This document shows positions 8,206 through 14,761 of a DNA stretch of 14,761 nucleotides, piece after piece. Position numbers and translations under genes: made by a program. The stretch spans positions 1 through 14,761 of the forward strand of contig CALFBU010000102.1 of NCBI GenBank assembly GCA_937951455.1, in the 5' to 3' direction. How positions within the stretch are numbered: the first letter of the stretch is position 1; every line of letters starts with the position of its first letter. This DNA is from an uncultured Rhizobiaceae group bacterium (lineage in GTDB: Bacteria; Pseudomonadota; Alphaproteobacteria; Rhizobiales; Rhizobiaceae). A model generated the notes under the pieces. That model was not told where the DNA came from. It did no database searches and was given only the letters and a program-made list of their open reading frames with translations.

Positions 8206-9008
8206 TGACAACGAATATTCACACGAGTTCAGTTGTTGAAACTGGCGCACAAATTGCTGCGGATGTAACGATTGGCCCTTTTTGTCATGTTGGTGCAGAC
8301 GTAAAGCTAGGCGAAGGCAGTGTTTTGCATTCACACGCTGTAATTGCGGGTAATACGACTATTGGCAAGAACGCAAAAATCTTTCCTTTTGCTTCTGTCG
8401 GTCACGAGCCTCAGGATTTGAAATATCATGGCGAAGAAAATTCTCTGACCATTGGTGATGATTGTACCATTCGTGAAGGGGTTACCATTAATCCCGGCAC
8501 TGAAGGCGACGATGGAAAGACCATCATTGGGAATAATTGTTTCTTCCTGGCAAATGCGCATGTTGCTCATGATTGCAAGATTGGCAATAACGTAATCTTT
8601 TCAAATGCGGTCATGGTGGCAGGACATTGCCATGTGGGTGACAATGTTATTATGGGTGGTGGTGCTGGTGTGCATCAGTTCTGCCGAATTGGCAACAACG
8701 CGTTTGTTGGCGGTCTTGCAGGCGTCGAAAACGATATTATTCCTTACGGCATTGCTCTTGGAAACCGGGCTTATCTGGGCGGGCTTAATCTGATTGGCAT
8801 GAAACGGGCGAACATTAATCGCGAAAGCATCAACAAAGCGCGCAAGGCCTTTAAAGATATCTTCAATTCAGATGTTCCTATTGTTGAGGCCGTTAAAAAT
8901 GCTGAAAAAGAAATGGGTGATGATCCGGTTGTTGCAACGATTCTGGATTTTATAAAAGCTTCAGACAATCGCTCTCTTTGCACACCAAGGTCGAACAGGG
9001 AAAGTTAG
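8205..9008 (+). CDS. lpxA: UDP-N-acetylglucosamine O-acyltransferase LpxA
   Basis: A 267-residue acyltransferase for the first lipid A step, transferring a 3-hydroxyacyl group from ACP to the 3-OH of UDP-GlcNAc. Hexapeptide repeats run from about residue 10 to 190. The catalytic histidine corresponds to His122 in NAHVAHD (117-123). Other family segments seen are SVGHEPQDLKY, INPGT, GVHQFCRIG, GNRAYLGGLNLIGMKR and a helical C-terminal domain. The ATG overlaps the fabZ stop as TAATG, so translation is likely coupled. lpxI begins 8 bases after the TAG. Length and motifs are standard; acyl-chain length preference cannot be judged by eye. Confidence 0.97.
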   Translation: MTTNIHTSSVVETGAQIAADVTIGPFCHVGADVKLGEGSVLHSHAVIAGNTTIGKNAKIFPFASVGHEPQDLKYHGEENSLTIGDDCTIREGVTINPGTEGDDGKTIIGNNCFFLANAHVAHDCKIGNNVIFSNAVMVAGHCHVGDNVIMGGGAGVHQFCRIGNNAFVGGLAGVENDIIPYGIALGNRAYLGGLNLIGMKRANINRESINKARKAFKDIFNSDVPIVEAVKNAEKEMGDDPVVATILDFIKASDNRSLCTPRSNRES

Positions 9009-9016
9009 GGTGCTTA

Positions 9017-9886
9017 ATGAGCACTGAAAATACCCCAATCAAAATAATTGCAAACGTTGGTATATTTGCAGGGCGCGGTAGCCTGCCAAGAGAGCTGGCT
9101 GAGCATTTGCGCTCCATCGGCCATGAACCTTTTATCTTAGGCATTGAGGGTGAAGTGGAACCCTGGATTGATGAGTATCAGAATGAGCTCTTTGTTTGGG
9201 GTAAGTTGGGACGTTTTTTTAAACATCTTGAAAGTAATCATATTAAGCAGGTTATCTTTGCAGGCGGTGTAACCAGACCTACATTGCGCTTTAGAGATAT
9301 GGACTGGGGCGGTGTTGTCTCGCTATCCAAGGTTATGGCTTTTATGGTAGGGGGAGATAACTCACTTTTGACCGGGTTGATGAAGCTGTTTGATCAACAT
9401 GGCGTCACAGTGATTGGAGCACATGAAATAATGCCAGGATTACTTACGCCAAAGGGACTGTTATTTGGCAGGAAGCCGTCAAAAAAAGCTTTGCACAATA
9501 TCGACAAGGCATTTGAGGCCTGTAAAGCACTTGGCGCGCTTGATATTGGTCAGGCGGCGGTTGCAGTGGGCGGACGTGTCGTTGCAGTTGAGGGGATTGA
9601 GGGTACAGATGGCATGTTGGAGCGAATTGCTTCCATGCGTGCATCAGGCAGGCTCTTTGAAGATGGAAAACATGGCGTTCTGGTAAAAACCATGAAACCA
9701 GATCAAGATATGCGCGCTGACCTCCCAACAATTGGCCCGCAAACCATTGAAGGCGTAATAAAAGCTGGCCTGAAAGGTGTCGCCATTGAAGCGGGCCATT
9801 CGCTTTTGCTTGAAAAGGAAACGACGCTCAAAATAGCAAAGCAAGCCGGCGTTTTCGTTTACGGTCTTGAATCAGGTGGTTCATAA
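9017..9886 (+). CDS. lpxI: UDP-2,3-diacylglucosamine pyrophosphatase LpxI
   Basis: A 289-residue member of the LpxI (DUF1009) family, which hydrolyses UDP-2,3-diacylglucosamine to lipid X and UMP in place of LpxH. The N-terminal domain starts with IGIFAGRG-like residues (NVGIFAGRGSLPREL, 13-27), and the C-terminal domain shows VAVEGIEGTDGMLER (190-204) and DMRADLPTIGP (231-241). The Asp residues of this last motif are the probable catalytic, metal-binding positions, by family analogy. The frame is open back to TTG 8978 within lpxA, but ATG 9017 has AGGG at 9007-9010 and avoids a 13-residue N-terminal extension unlike the family. It lies between lpxA and lpxB, the usual alphaproteobacterial site, and ends in TAATG with lpxB. 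Confidence 0.95.
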   Translation: MSTENTPIKIIANVGIFAGRGSLPRELAEHLRSIGHEPFILGIEGEVEPWIDEYQNELFVWGKLGRFFKHLESNHIKQVIFAGGVTRPTLRFRDMDWGGVVSLSKVMAFMVGGDNSLLTGLMKLFDQHGVTVIGAHEIMPGLLTPKGLLFGRKPSKKALHNIDKAFEACKALGALDIGQAAVAVGGRVVAVEGIEGTDGMLERIASMRASGRLFEDGKHGVLVKTMKPDQDMRADLPTIGPQTIEGVIKAGLKGVAIEAGHSLLLEKETTLKIAKQAGVFVYGLESGGS

Positions 9887-11025
9887 TGCCTAAGAAACTT
9901 CGTGTTTATTTTGTTGTCGGTGAAGAATCAGGCGATGCGCTTGGCGAAAAATTAATAAATGCATTTGATGGTTTATCACAACCGATAGAACCCATGGGAT
10001 TGGGTGGTGCTCGCATGAAAGCACGTGGTGTTGATAGTCTCTTTGATATATCAGAACTCTCTGTGATGGGAATTTCCGCCGTCGTCAAAAAATTGCCAAG
10101 CCTGCTCAAAAGAATACGTCAAACGGTCAATGACATCATTGAGAAAAATCCAGACGTGCTTTTACTGATCGATAGCCCCGAGTTTTCTTACCGCGTTGCA
10201 AAAAAAGTACGTAAGCAATTGCCCGACCTGAAAATCGTAAAATATGTTGCGCCAACCGTTTGGGCATGGCGGGCAGGGCGCGCAAAAAAAATCAAACCTT
10301 ACATCGATCATATCATGGCAATATTGCCATTCGAGCCAGAACTCTTGAAAAAACTTGGAGGACCAGACGCAACCTACGTCGGGCATCCTCTGGCATCTGA
10401 AATTCCTTCTATCGCAACAAGCGCACGAAAAAAATGCGCAGATATACCCAAACTGCTGGTTTTACCAGGATCAAGACGGGGTGAAATTAAGCTTATGCTC
10501 CCTGTCATTCGAGACACACTGGCAATATTGAAAGGTCGAGGGAACGTCTTCGAGGCAACCCTGCCAGCGGTAGGAAAATTAGAAGATGATATCCGTGATC
10601 ATATAAAAGATTGGGATGTAAAACCAAATCTTGTTGTCGGTGAAGAGGCCAAGAAACTGGCTTTTGAAAACGCAGACATCGCACTTGCAACTTCAGGGAC
10701 GGTCATATTGGAACTGGCGCTTTATAAAGTGCCGATGATTTCAATCTACAAACTAGACCGTATCATGATGCAGCTTCGTCAAATGATAACGGCATGGACA
10801 ACTGCCTTGCCAAACTTGATAGCAGATTATCCGTTTGTGCCAGAGCGGCTTAATGAGAATGCTCATCCAGAACATTTGGCACGTATGTTGGAGCGCTTAA
10901 TGATAAGTGGCGAAGAGCGCAACGTTCAGCTTAAAGGTTTCGACAAGATTATTGAGACATTAAAGAGTGAAACATCTGGCGCCAAAGTTGCTGCACAAAA
11001 AATTATTGAGATTGCAAATACCTAA
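9886..11025 (+). CDS. lpxB: Lipid-A-disaccharide synthase
   Basis: A 379-residue GT19 glycosyltransferase joining lipid X and UDP-2,3-diacylglucosamine into the lipid A disaccharide at the inner face of the inner membrane. Family motifs are GEESGDALG (12-20), GLGGARM, the ELSVMGISAV segment, PTVWAWRAGRAKKI, YVGHPLA, LPGSRRGEI and ATSGTVILELAL. Asp96 in LLIDSPEF matches the essential aspartate known in E. coli LpxB (Asp98), and Arg197 in LPGSR matches Arg201. Glu99 sits where most homologues have Asp (IDxPDF), a conservative change next to the active site. The ATG overlaps the lpxI stop (TAATG). It is the last gene of the lipid A block, followed by a hairpin terminator and the convergent gltA. 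Confidence 0.97.
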   Translation: MPKKLRVYFVVGEESGDALGEKLINAFDGLSQPIEPMGLGGARMKARGVDSLFDISELSVMGISAVVKKLPSLLKRIRQTVNDIIEKNPDVLLLIDSPEFSYRVAKKVRKQLPDLKIVKYVAPTVWAWRAGRAKKIKPYIDHIMAILPFEPELLKKLGGPDATYVGHPLASEIPSIATSARKKCADIPKLLVLPGSRRGEIKLMLPVIRDTLAILKGRGNVFEATLPAVGKLEDDIRDHIKDWDVKPNLVVGEEAKKLAFENADIALATSGTVILELALYKVPMISIYKLDRIMMQLRQMITAWTTALPNLIADYPFVPERLNENAHPEHLARMLERLMISGEERNVQLKGFDKIIETLKSETSGAKVAAQKIIEIANT

Positions 11026-11039
11026 TACAAAAAAGAAAA

Positions 11040-11060
11040 AGGCCAGCTAAAAGCTGGCCT
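11040..11060. terminator. Shared hairpin terminator between lpxB and gltA
   Basis: A perfect 9-bp stem, AGGCCAGCT (11040-11048) with AGCTGGCCT (11052-11060), and a 3-base AAA loop lie between two convergent genes. The run AAAAAAGAAAAA before it reads as a long U-tract on the - strand, so it is a strong intrinsic terminator for gltA. On the + strand only GTTT follows, so it should stop lpxB transcription less efficiently. Location 15 bases after lpxB and 22 bases after the gltA stop fits a shared terminator. Confidence 0.88.
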
Positions 11061-11081
11061 GTTTAAAATATCTTTCAGAAA

Positions 11082-12371
11082 TTATCGTTTACTTACATCA
11101 ACATAAGGGCGAACTGTTGGGCCTGTGTAAAGCTGACGTGGACGACCAATTTTCTGTTTTGGATCTTCAATCATTTCTTTCCATTGAGCAATCCAACCAA
11201 CCGTACGCGCTACAGCAAACAACACTGTGAACATGTTTGTCGGGAAGCCAAGGGCGCGAAGGGTAATGCCTGAATAGAAATCAATATTCGGGTAAAGTTT
11301 CTTCTCGATGAAATACTCATCTGTAAGTGCAATGCGCTCAAGTTCCATCGCGACTTCCAATGTTGGATCATCTTTGATGCCAAGTTCATTCAGCACTTCA
11401 TGTGTTGTTGCTTGCATGATTTTCGCACGTGGGTCGTAGTTTTTGTAAACACGGTGACCAAAACCCATAAGACGGAACGGGTCATTTTTGTCTTTTGCGC
11501 GTTTCACATATTCAGGAATTTTATCAACCGTGCCAATTTCCTGTAGCATGTTTAGGGCAGCTTCATTAGCACCACCATGCGCAGGCCCCCAAAGACATGC
11601 AATACCAGCAGCAATACAAGCAAATGGGTTTGCTCCAGATGAACCGGCAAGACGTACAGTTGATGTTGAAGCGTTTTGCTCGTGATCCGCATGAAGTGTG
11701 AAAATCTTGTCCATAGCGCGCGCGAGAACGGGATTTACTTTATATTCCTCAGTCGGAACAGCAAAACACATGTGTAGGAAGTTTGATGCATAATCCAGAT
11801 CATTACGAGGATAAACAAACGGTTGTCCTGTGTGATACTTATGCGCCATGGCTGCCAAAGTTGGCATTTTTGCAATCATGCGAAGAGAAGCAATCATACG
11901 CTGATTTTCGTCTGAAATATCAGTTGAATCGTGATAAAACGCAGACAAGGCACCCACAACACCACACATGATGGCCATAGGGTGGGCGTCACGACGGAAA
12001 CCCGTATAAAATCTGTTCATTTGCTCATGCACCATGGTGTGCATAGTTACACGCTGGCGAAACGCATCGCCTTCAGCTTGTGTTGGAAGCTCACCGTACA
12101 AAAGCAGATAGCAAGTCTCAAGAAAATCGCCTTTATCAGCAAGTTCGTCAATGGCGTAACCGCGGTGCAAAAGCATGCCTTCGTCGCCATCAATGAATGT
12201 AATGTCACTCTCACAAGACGCCGTTGAAGTGAAACCAGGGTCGAATGTAAAAGCGCCAGTTTCTTTATAAAGTGTAGTAATATCTATTATGTCTGGACCA
12301 ACACTAGCCTGACGAACAGAAAAATCCCAGCTCTTGTCTCCGATGCTTAAGGTTGCCTTGTCGTTAGCCAT
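11082..12371 (-). CDS. gltA: Citrate synthase (type II)
   Basis: A 429-residue hexameric-type bacterial citrate synthase condensing acetyl-CoA with oxaloacetate to enter the TCA cycle. The catalytic triad is visible: His265 in GPAHGG, His306 in GFGHRVY, and Asp364 in PNIDFYSG, matching E. coli His264, His305 and Asp362. Other landmarks are [25 protein letters not shown] (226-236) and the C-terminal RPRQLYTG. The ATG at 12371 has AAGGA (complement of 12379-12383) as ribosome-binding site. It converges on lpxB across a shared hairpin and is transcribed from a spacer downstream of gltX, which is on the same strand. A palindrome at 12453-12467 in its leader may be an operator. No truncation or unusual residue seen. 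Confidence 0.98.
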   Translation of the reverse strand: MANDKATLSIGDKSWDFSVRQASVGPDIIDITTLYKETGAFTFDPGFTSTASCESDITFIDGDEGMLLHRGYAIDELADKGDFLETCYLLLYGELPTQAEGDAFRQRVTMHTMVHEQMNRFYTGFRRDAHPMAIMCGVVGALSAFYHDSTDISDENQRMIASLRMIAKMPTLAAMAHKYHTGQPFVYPRNDLDYASNFLHMCFAVPTEEYKVNPVLARAMDKIFTLHADHEQNASTSTVRLAGSSGANPFACIAAGIACLWGPAHGGANEAALNMLQEIGTVDKIPEYVKRAKDKNDPFRLMGFGHRVYKNYDPRAKIMQATTHEVLNELGIKDDPTLEVAMELERIALTDEYFIEKKLYPNIDFYSGITLRALGFPTNMFTVLFAVARTVGWIAQWKEMIEDPKQKIGRPRQLYTGPTVRPYVDVSKR

Positions 12372-12452
12372 TAAATAGTCCTTTCTATTCGCAACCGGCT
12401 TTTGCCAAGTACGCCATTCAAAATCAAAACGATTTCTTATGGAGGGGCCCAG

Positions 12453-12467
12453 AGATAACCGTTATCT
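12453..12467. promoter_or_regulatory. Perfect 15-base palindrome upstream of gltA
   Basis: AGATAAC (12453-12459), a central C, and GTTATCT (12461-12467) form a perfect dyad, 82 bases before the gltA start. Dyads of this size and odd-length symmetry are typical of binding sites for dimeric transcription regulators, and the only gene it could control directly is gltA. It has no adjacent T-run and sits outside a GC-rich stem, so a terminator is unlikely. The regulator is unknown. Confidence 0.45.
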
Positions 12468-12537
12468 ACTGTCCGCCAATTGCTCTTTTTTTAGTTAAGC
12501 TGACACAGTCCATGAAAGACGTATCTTTGCGGTATTA

Positions 12538-12565
12538 GCTATATGATTTCTCTCCATGACACAAG
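12538..12565 (-). promoter_or_regulatory. Possible gltA promoter
   Basis: Reading the - strand, CTTGTG (12560-12565) is followed after 16 bases by TATAGC (12538-12543). This resembles the alphaproteobacterial housekeeping -35 (CTTG) and a -10 with moderate match. It would start the transcript near 12531, leaving about 160 bases of leader that contain the palindrome at 12453-12467. The match is weak and other starts within the spacer are possible. Confidence 0.25.
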
Positions 12566-12606
12566 TAAGACAAAGGTCACACAGACAAGTAAAAGTGATT
12601 TTTGAT

Positions 12607-14028
12607 TTATGTTATCACATCTTTCATACGGGCCAAGGAAACCTCACGCCCAAGAATTTGCAATACGTCAAACGCTCCAGGGGAAGTGGCTTTACCTGTG
12701 ACAGCTGCTCGTATGGGTTGCGCGACTTTACCAAGCTTGGTGTCATTTGATTCCGTATAATCACGAATGCATTGCTCAACACTATCAGGAGTCCAGTCAT
12801 TCAGCGCTTCAAACGCTGGCAGAATACCGCGGATCACGGCAAGTCCGTTTTCATCCAGAAGTTTGGCAGCTTTCTCTTCCATCGGGATAGGGCTTGCTTC
12901 GAAAATAAAAGCAGCGCCTTGTGCCAGATTGATAAGTGTTTTGGCGCGATCCTTAAGAGCAGGCATTGCTTTTAAAAGCATAGGTCGGGTTTCATCGTTC
13001 AAGTTATCGAGGATAAATTGTCCGCCTTCAATTTCATTCGCCACAGTTTCGAAATAAGCCAATAGTTCAGCGTCACCAGACTCTCGAATGTATTGGCCAT
13101 TGATTGCTTCAAGCTTCGTGAAATCAAATCGTGCGGCCGCCTTGTTCATGCCGTCAAACCCAAACCACTCGATCATCTGTTCGGTTGTCATGATTTCATC
13201 ATCACCATGTGACCATCCCAGTTTGACAAGATAGTTGCGCAACGCCGCTGGCAGGTAGCCCATTTCGCGGTATTTTTCTGCGCCCGTTGCGCCATGACGT
13301 TTGGACAGTTTCGCCCCATCTGCGCCATGGATAAGCGGGATGTGTGCCATGGTCGGTACATCCCAGCCAATGCCCTTGAAAATCAGCGTTTGACGTGCTG
13401 CATTGATGAGGTGATCATCACCGCGAATAATATGAGAAACCTCCATGTCATGATCGTCCACAACCACGGCCAACATGTAAGTTGGATTGCCGTCAGATCG
13501 CAAAAGAATAAGATCGTCGAGATCCGAATTGGCAAAACTGACTTCACCTTGAACCTGATCATCGACAATAGTATGCCCTTCCAGCGGTGCGCGCAGGCGA
13601 ATGACATATGGCGCACCTTCTGGTGCTTCCGAGGGATTACGGTCGCGCCAGGTCCCATCGTATTTAGGCGGCAAGCCCGCAGCTTGTGCCTTTTCCCGCA
13701 TGGCCGCAATTTCTTCTGGCGTGCAATAACACTTATAAGCCGATCCATTTTCGACCATTTGATGCGCAATTTCGCGATGTCTGTTTGCACGTGCATATTG
13801 GGAAATAGCCTCACCATCCCACTCAAGCTCAAGCCAAGACAACCCATCCTTGATGGCTAAAATGGCATCTTCAGTCGAGCGCTTGCGATCGGTATCTTCA
13901 ATTCGAAGTAACATTTTTCCCCCATTCGCCTTTGCGTAAAGCCAATTGAAAAGAGCTGTTCGTGCACCACCAATATGAAGGTAGCCGGTAGGAGATGGCG
14001 CAAATCGGGTGATGACAGGTTTGGTCAT
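12607..14028 (-). CDS. gltX: Glutamyl-tRNA synthetase
   Basis: A 473-residue class I aminoacyl-tRNA synthetase that charges tRNA with glutamate. The ATP-binding HIGH-type motif is HIGG at residues 18-21, after FAPSPTGYL, and the KMSKS-type motif is KLSKR at 240-244 followed by [13 protein letters not shown] (41-50) and the [18 protein letters not shown] region (189-206) are characteristic. Length is normal. Many alphaproteobacteria lack GlnRS and form Gln-tRNA through a mischarging GluRS and GatCAB; whether this copy also charges tRNA-Gln cannot be told here. Only weak GA-rich sequence precedes the ATG. It is divergent from comEC with 126 bases between, and has gltA downstream on the same strand after 235 bases. 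Confidence 0.97.
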   Translation of the reverse strand: MTKPVITRFAPSPTGYLHIGGARTALFNWLYAKANGGKMLLRIEDTDRKRSTEDAILAIKDGLSWLELEWDGEAISQYARANRHREIAHQMVENGSAYKCYCTPEEIAAMREKAQAAGLPPKYDGTWRDRNPSEAPEGAPYVIRLRAPLEGHTIVDDQVQGEVSFANSDLDDLILLRSDGNPTYMLAVVVDDHDMEVSHIIRGDDHLINAARQTLIFKGIGWDVPTMAHIPLIHGADGAKLSKRHGATGAEKYREMGYLPAALRNYLVKLGWSHGDDEIMTTEQMIEWFGFDGMNKAAARFDFTKLEAINGQYIRESGDAELLAYFETVANEIEGGQFILDNLNDETRPMLLKAMPALKDRAKTLINLAQGAAFIFEASPIPMEEKAAKLLDENGLAVIRGILPAFEALNDWTPDSVEQCIRDYTESNDTKLGKVAQPIRAAVTGKATSPGAFDVLQILGREVSLARMKDVIT

Positions 14029-14107
14029 AAATGTATGTGCTCGGTTGATGAGCCATGACGAAAACTTGCAGTCGGCTCAATTTGTCTATTTGATGAAGTT
14101 ATTGCTC

Positions 14108-14135
14108 ATTTAGCATAGTGGGTAAAAGAGACAAG
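14108..14135 (-). promoter_or_regulatory. Possible gltX promoter
   Basis: On the - strand CTTGTC (14130-14135) precedes CTAAAT (14108-14113) with a 16-base spacer, giving a start near 14101 and a leader of about 72 bases before the gltX ATG. The CTTG-type -35 and spacing resemble the candidate seen before gltA. Neither hexamer is strong, so this is a suggestion only. Confidence 0.28.
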
Positions 14136-14154
14136 TAATTTAAGCAGGTCTGGT

Positions 14155-14761
14155 TTGACAAAGGAAAAATCGTCAGGCGTCCAGATAAAACAAAAGCAAG
14201 AAGAACAAAATACAGAGGCGCATATAAAAACGGAATGGTTTGCTCTTGAAGCAAAGAGTTTCCACGCGCCAGTTTCTTTAACGCGTTTCAAGCGTTTGCG
14301 ATTAAAAACCTCTAATTATTTGCTGGATGCAAAGGGAAGTTTAAAGCAGGATCTGGTTCATGAAGTGGAGACGGGACTTGGCTTTAATTTCCTTCCGGTT
14401 TTTCTGGGCTTTGGTATTCTGATTTATTTCGCCATTCCTGCAGAGCCCTCTATTTATGCGCTAACTTTAACACCTCTGGTTCTTCTTGGCCTTGCGTTAA
14501 AACTGGAACTTCAAACCAAGCTCTATTATTTTTTATTGTGCTTGGTCGCAATTTTGACAGGTATGTTTTTAGCACAATTAGCGACGCTTCTAAATCAAAC
14601 ACCAATCATCGAACGGCAAACCACAACGCAGTTAGAAGGCGTTGTTTTAGGCGTCGATCAAAGCAGGAGAGGGGCAGCACGATATTTGATTAAACCGATC
14701 TCACTTGAGGGGTTGGACAAAGCCAGATTACCCAAAAGAATACGGGTTTCTTCTGCTGCAA
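14155..14761 (+). CDS. comEC: ComEC/Rec2-type DNA uptake channel, N-terminal part
   Basis: The first 202 codons of a membrane protein that runs off the window end. The frame is open from the TAG at 14116-14118 and has no ATG before codon 137, so the start is inferred to be TTG 14155, six bases after AGCAGG. A polar N-terminal tail of about 75 residues leads into three hydrophobic helices (about 78-94, 101-117, 124-145). A soluble segment follows with LEGVVLGVDQSRRGAARY and RIRVS, the OB-like DUF4131 domain of ComEC. ComEC moves single-stranded DNA across the inner membrane in competence; in many alphaproteobacteria it is kept without known competence. The position beside gltX, divergent, is usual in Rhizobiales. 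The N-terminal boundary is uncertain; identity of the family is fairly secure. Confidence 0.8.
   Translation, partial: MTKEKSSGVQIKQKQEEQNTEAHIKTEWFALEAKSFHAPVSLTRFKRLRLKTSNYLLDAKGSLKQDLVHEVETGLGFNFLPVFLGFGILIYFAIPAEPSIYALTLTPLVLLGLALKLELQTKLYYFLLCLVAILTGMFLAQLATLLNQTPIIERQTTTQLEGVVLGVDQSRRGAARYLIKPISLEGLDKARLPKRIRVSSAA

Noticed and set aside
7936..8334. 132-codon open frame on the - strand across fabZ and lpxA
   Set aside because: Shadow of two certain genes; composition is rich in His, Phe and Cys as expected of antisense noise.
8978..9016. TTG 8978 as lpxI start, overlapping lpxA by 31 bases
   Set aside because: ATG 9017 has AGGG at good spacing and gives the normal family N-terminus.
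12592..12619. Possible gltX terminator (GTGAT paired with ATCAC around the stop codon)
   Set aside because: A 5-bp stem with a 14-base loop overlapping the coding end; not convincing despite a nearby T-rich stretch.
13294..13860. 188-codon open frame on the + strand inside gltX
   Set aside because: It is antisense to a well-conserved synthetase, shows no recognisable protein features and has no ribosome-binding site I could find.

Overview
This window is a conserved core-chromosome segment from an alphaproteobacterium, most likely of the order Hyphomicrobiales (Rhizobiales). The gene order pyrH-frr-uppS-cdsA-rseP-bamA-lpxD-fabZ-lpxA-lpxI-lpxB, facing gltA and gltX with comEC diverging, is typical of that group. 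So are lpxI in place of lpxH and a single-PDZ RseP. By eye the base composition is only moderate in G+C, lower than in most terrestrial rhizobia, so a marine or host-associated lineage is possible. The genus cannot be named from the sequence.

Positions 1-2617 (+ strand) hold the C-terminal half of UMP kinase (pyrH), ribosome recycling factor (frr), undecaprenyl diphosphate synthase (uppS) and CDP-diglyceride synthase (cdsA). They are tightly packed, and uppS and cdsA overlap at a GTGA. Positions 2618-6634 hold the site-2 protease rseP and, after a leader of about 300 bases, the outer-membrane assembly factor bamA. The dxr gene that many alphaproteobacteria carry between cdsA and rseP is absent; the gap is 57 bases. 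Positions 6692-11025 form a compact lipid A block, lpxD-fabZ-lpxA-lpxI-lpxB, with two TAATG stop/start overlaps. Together these genes acylate UDP-GlcNAc, cleave UDP-diacylglucosamine and make the lipid A disaccharide, while fabZ supplies the 3-hydroxyacyl-ACP pathway. LPS export and porin insertion then depend on BamA, so the + strand block is essentially an envelope-biogenesis cluster.

A strong hairpin at 11040-11060 separates lpxB from the convergent gltA (citrate synthase, - strand, 11082-12371). Behind gltA lies a 235-base spacer with a perfect 15-base palindrome, then gltX (glutamyl-tRNA synthetase, - strand, 12607-14028). The window closes with the N-terminal part of comEC (+ strand from about 14155), a DNA-uptake channel gene that has no ATG in its N-terminal region and probably starts at TTG.

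I found no mobile element, CRISPR array, tRNA or rRNA, and no sign of an undescribed multi-gene system. The points most worth a second look are the lysine-free BamA barrel, the missing dxr, the palindrome in the gltA leader, the long bamA leader and the asymmetric shared terminator.
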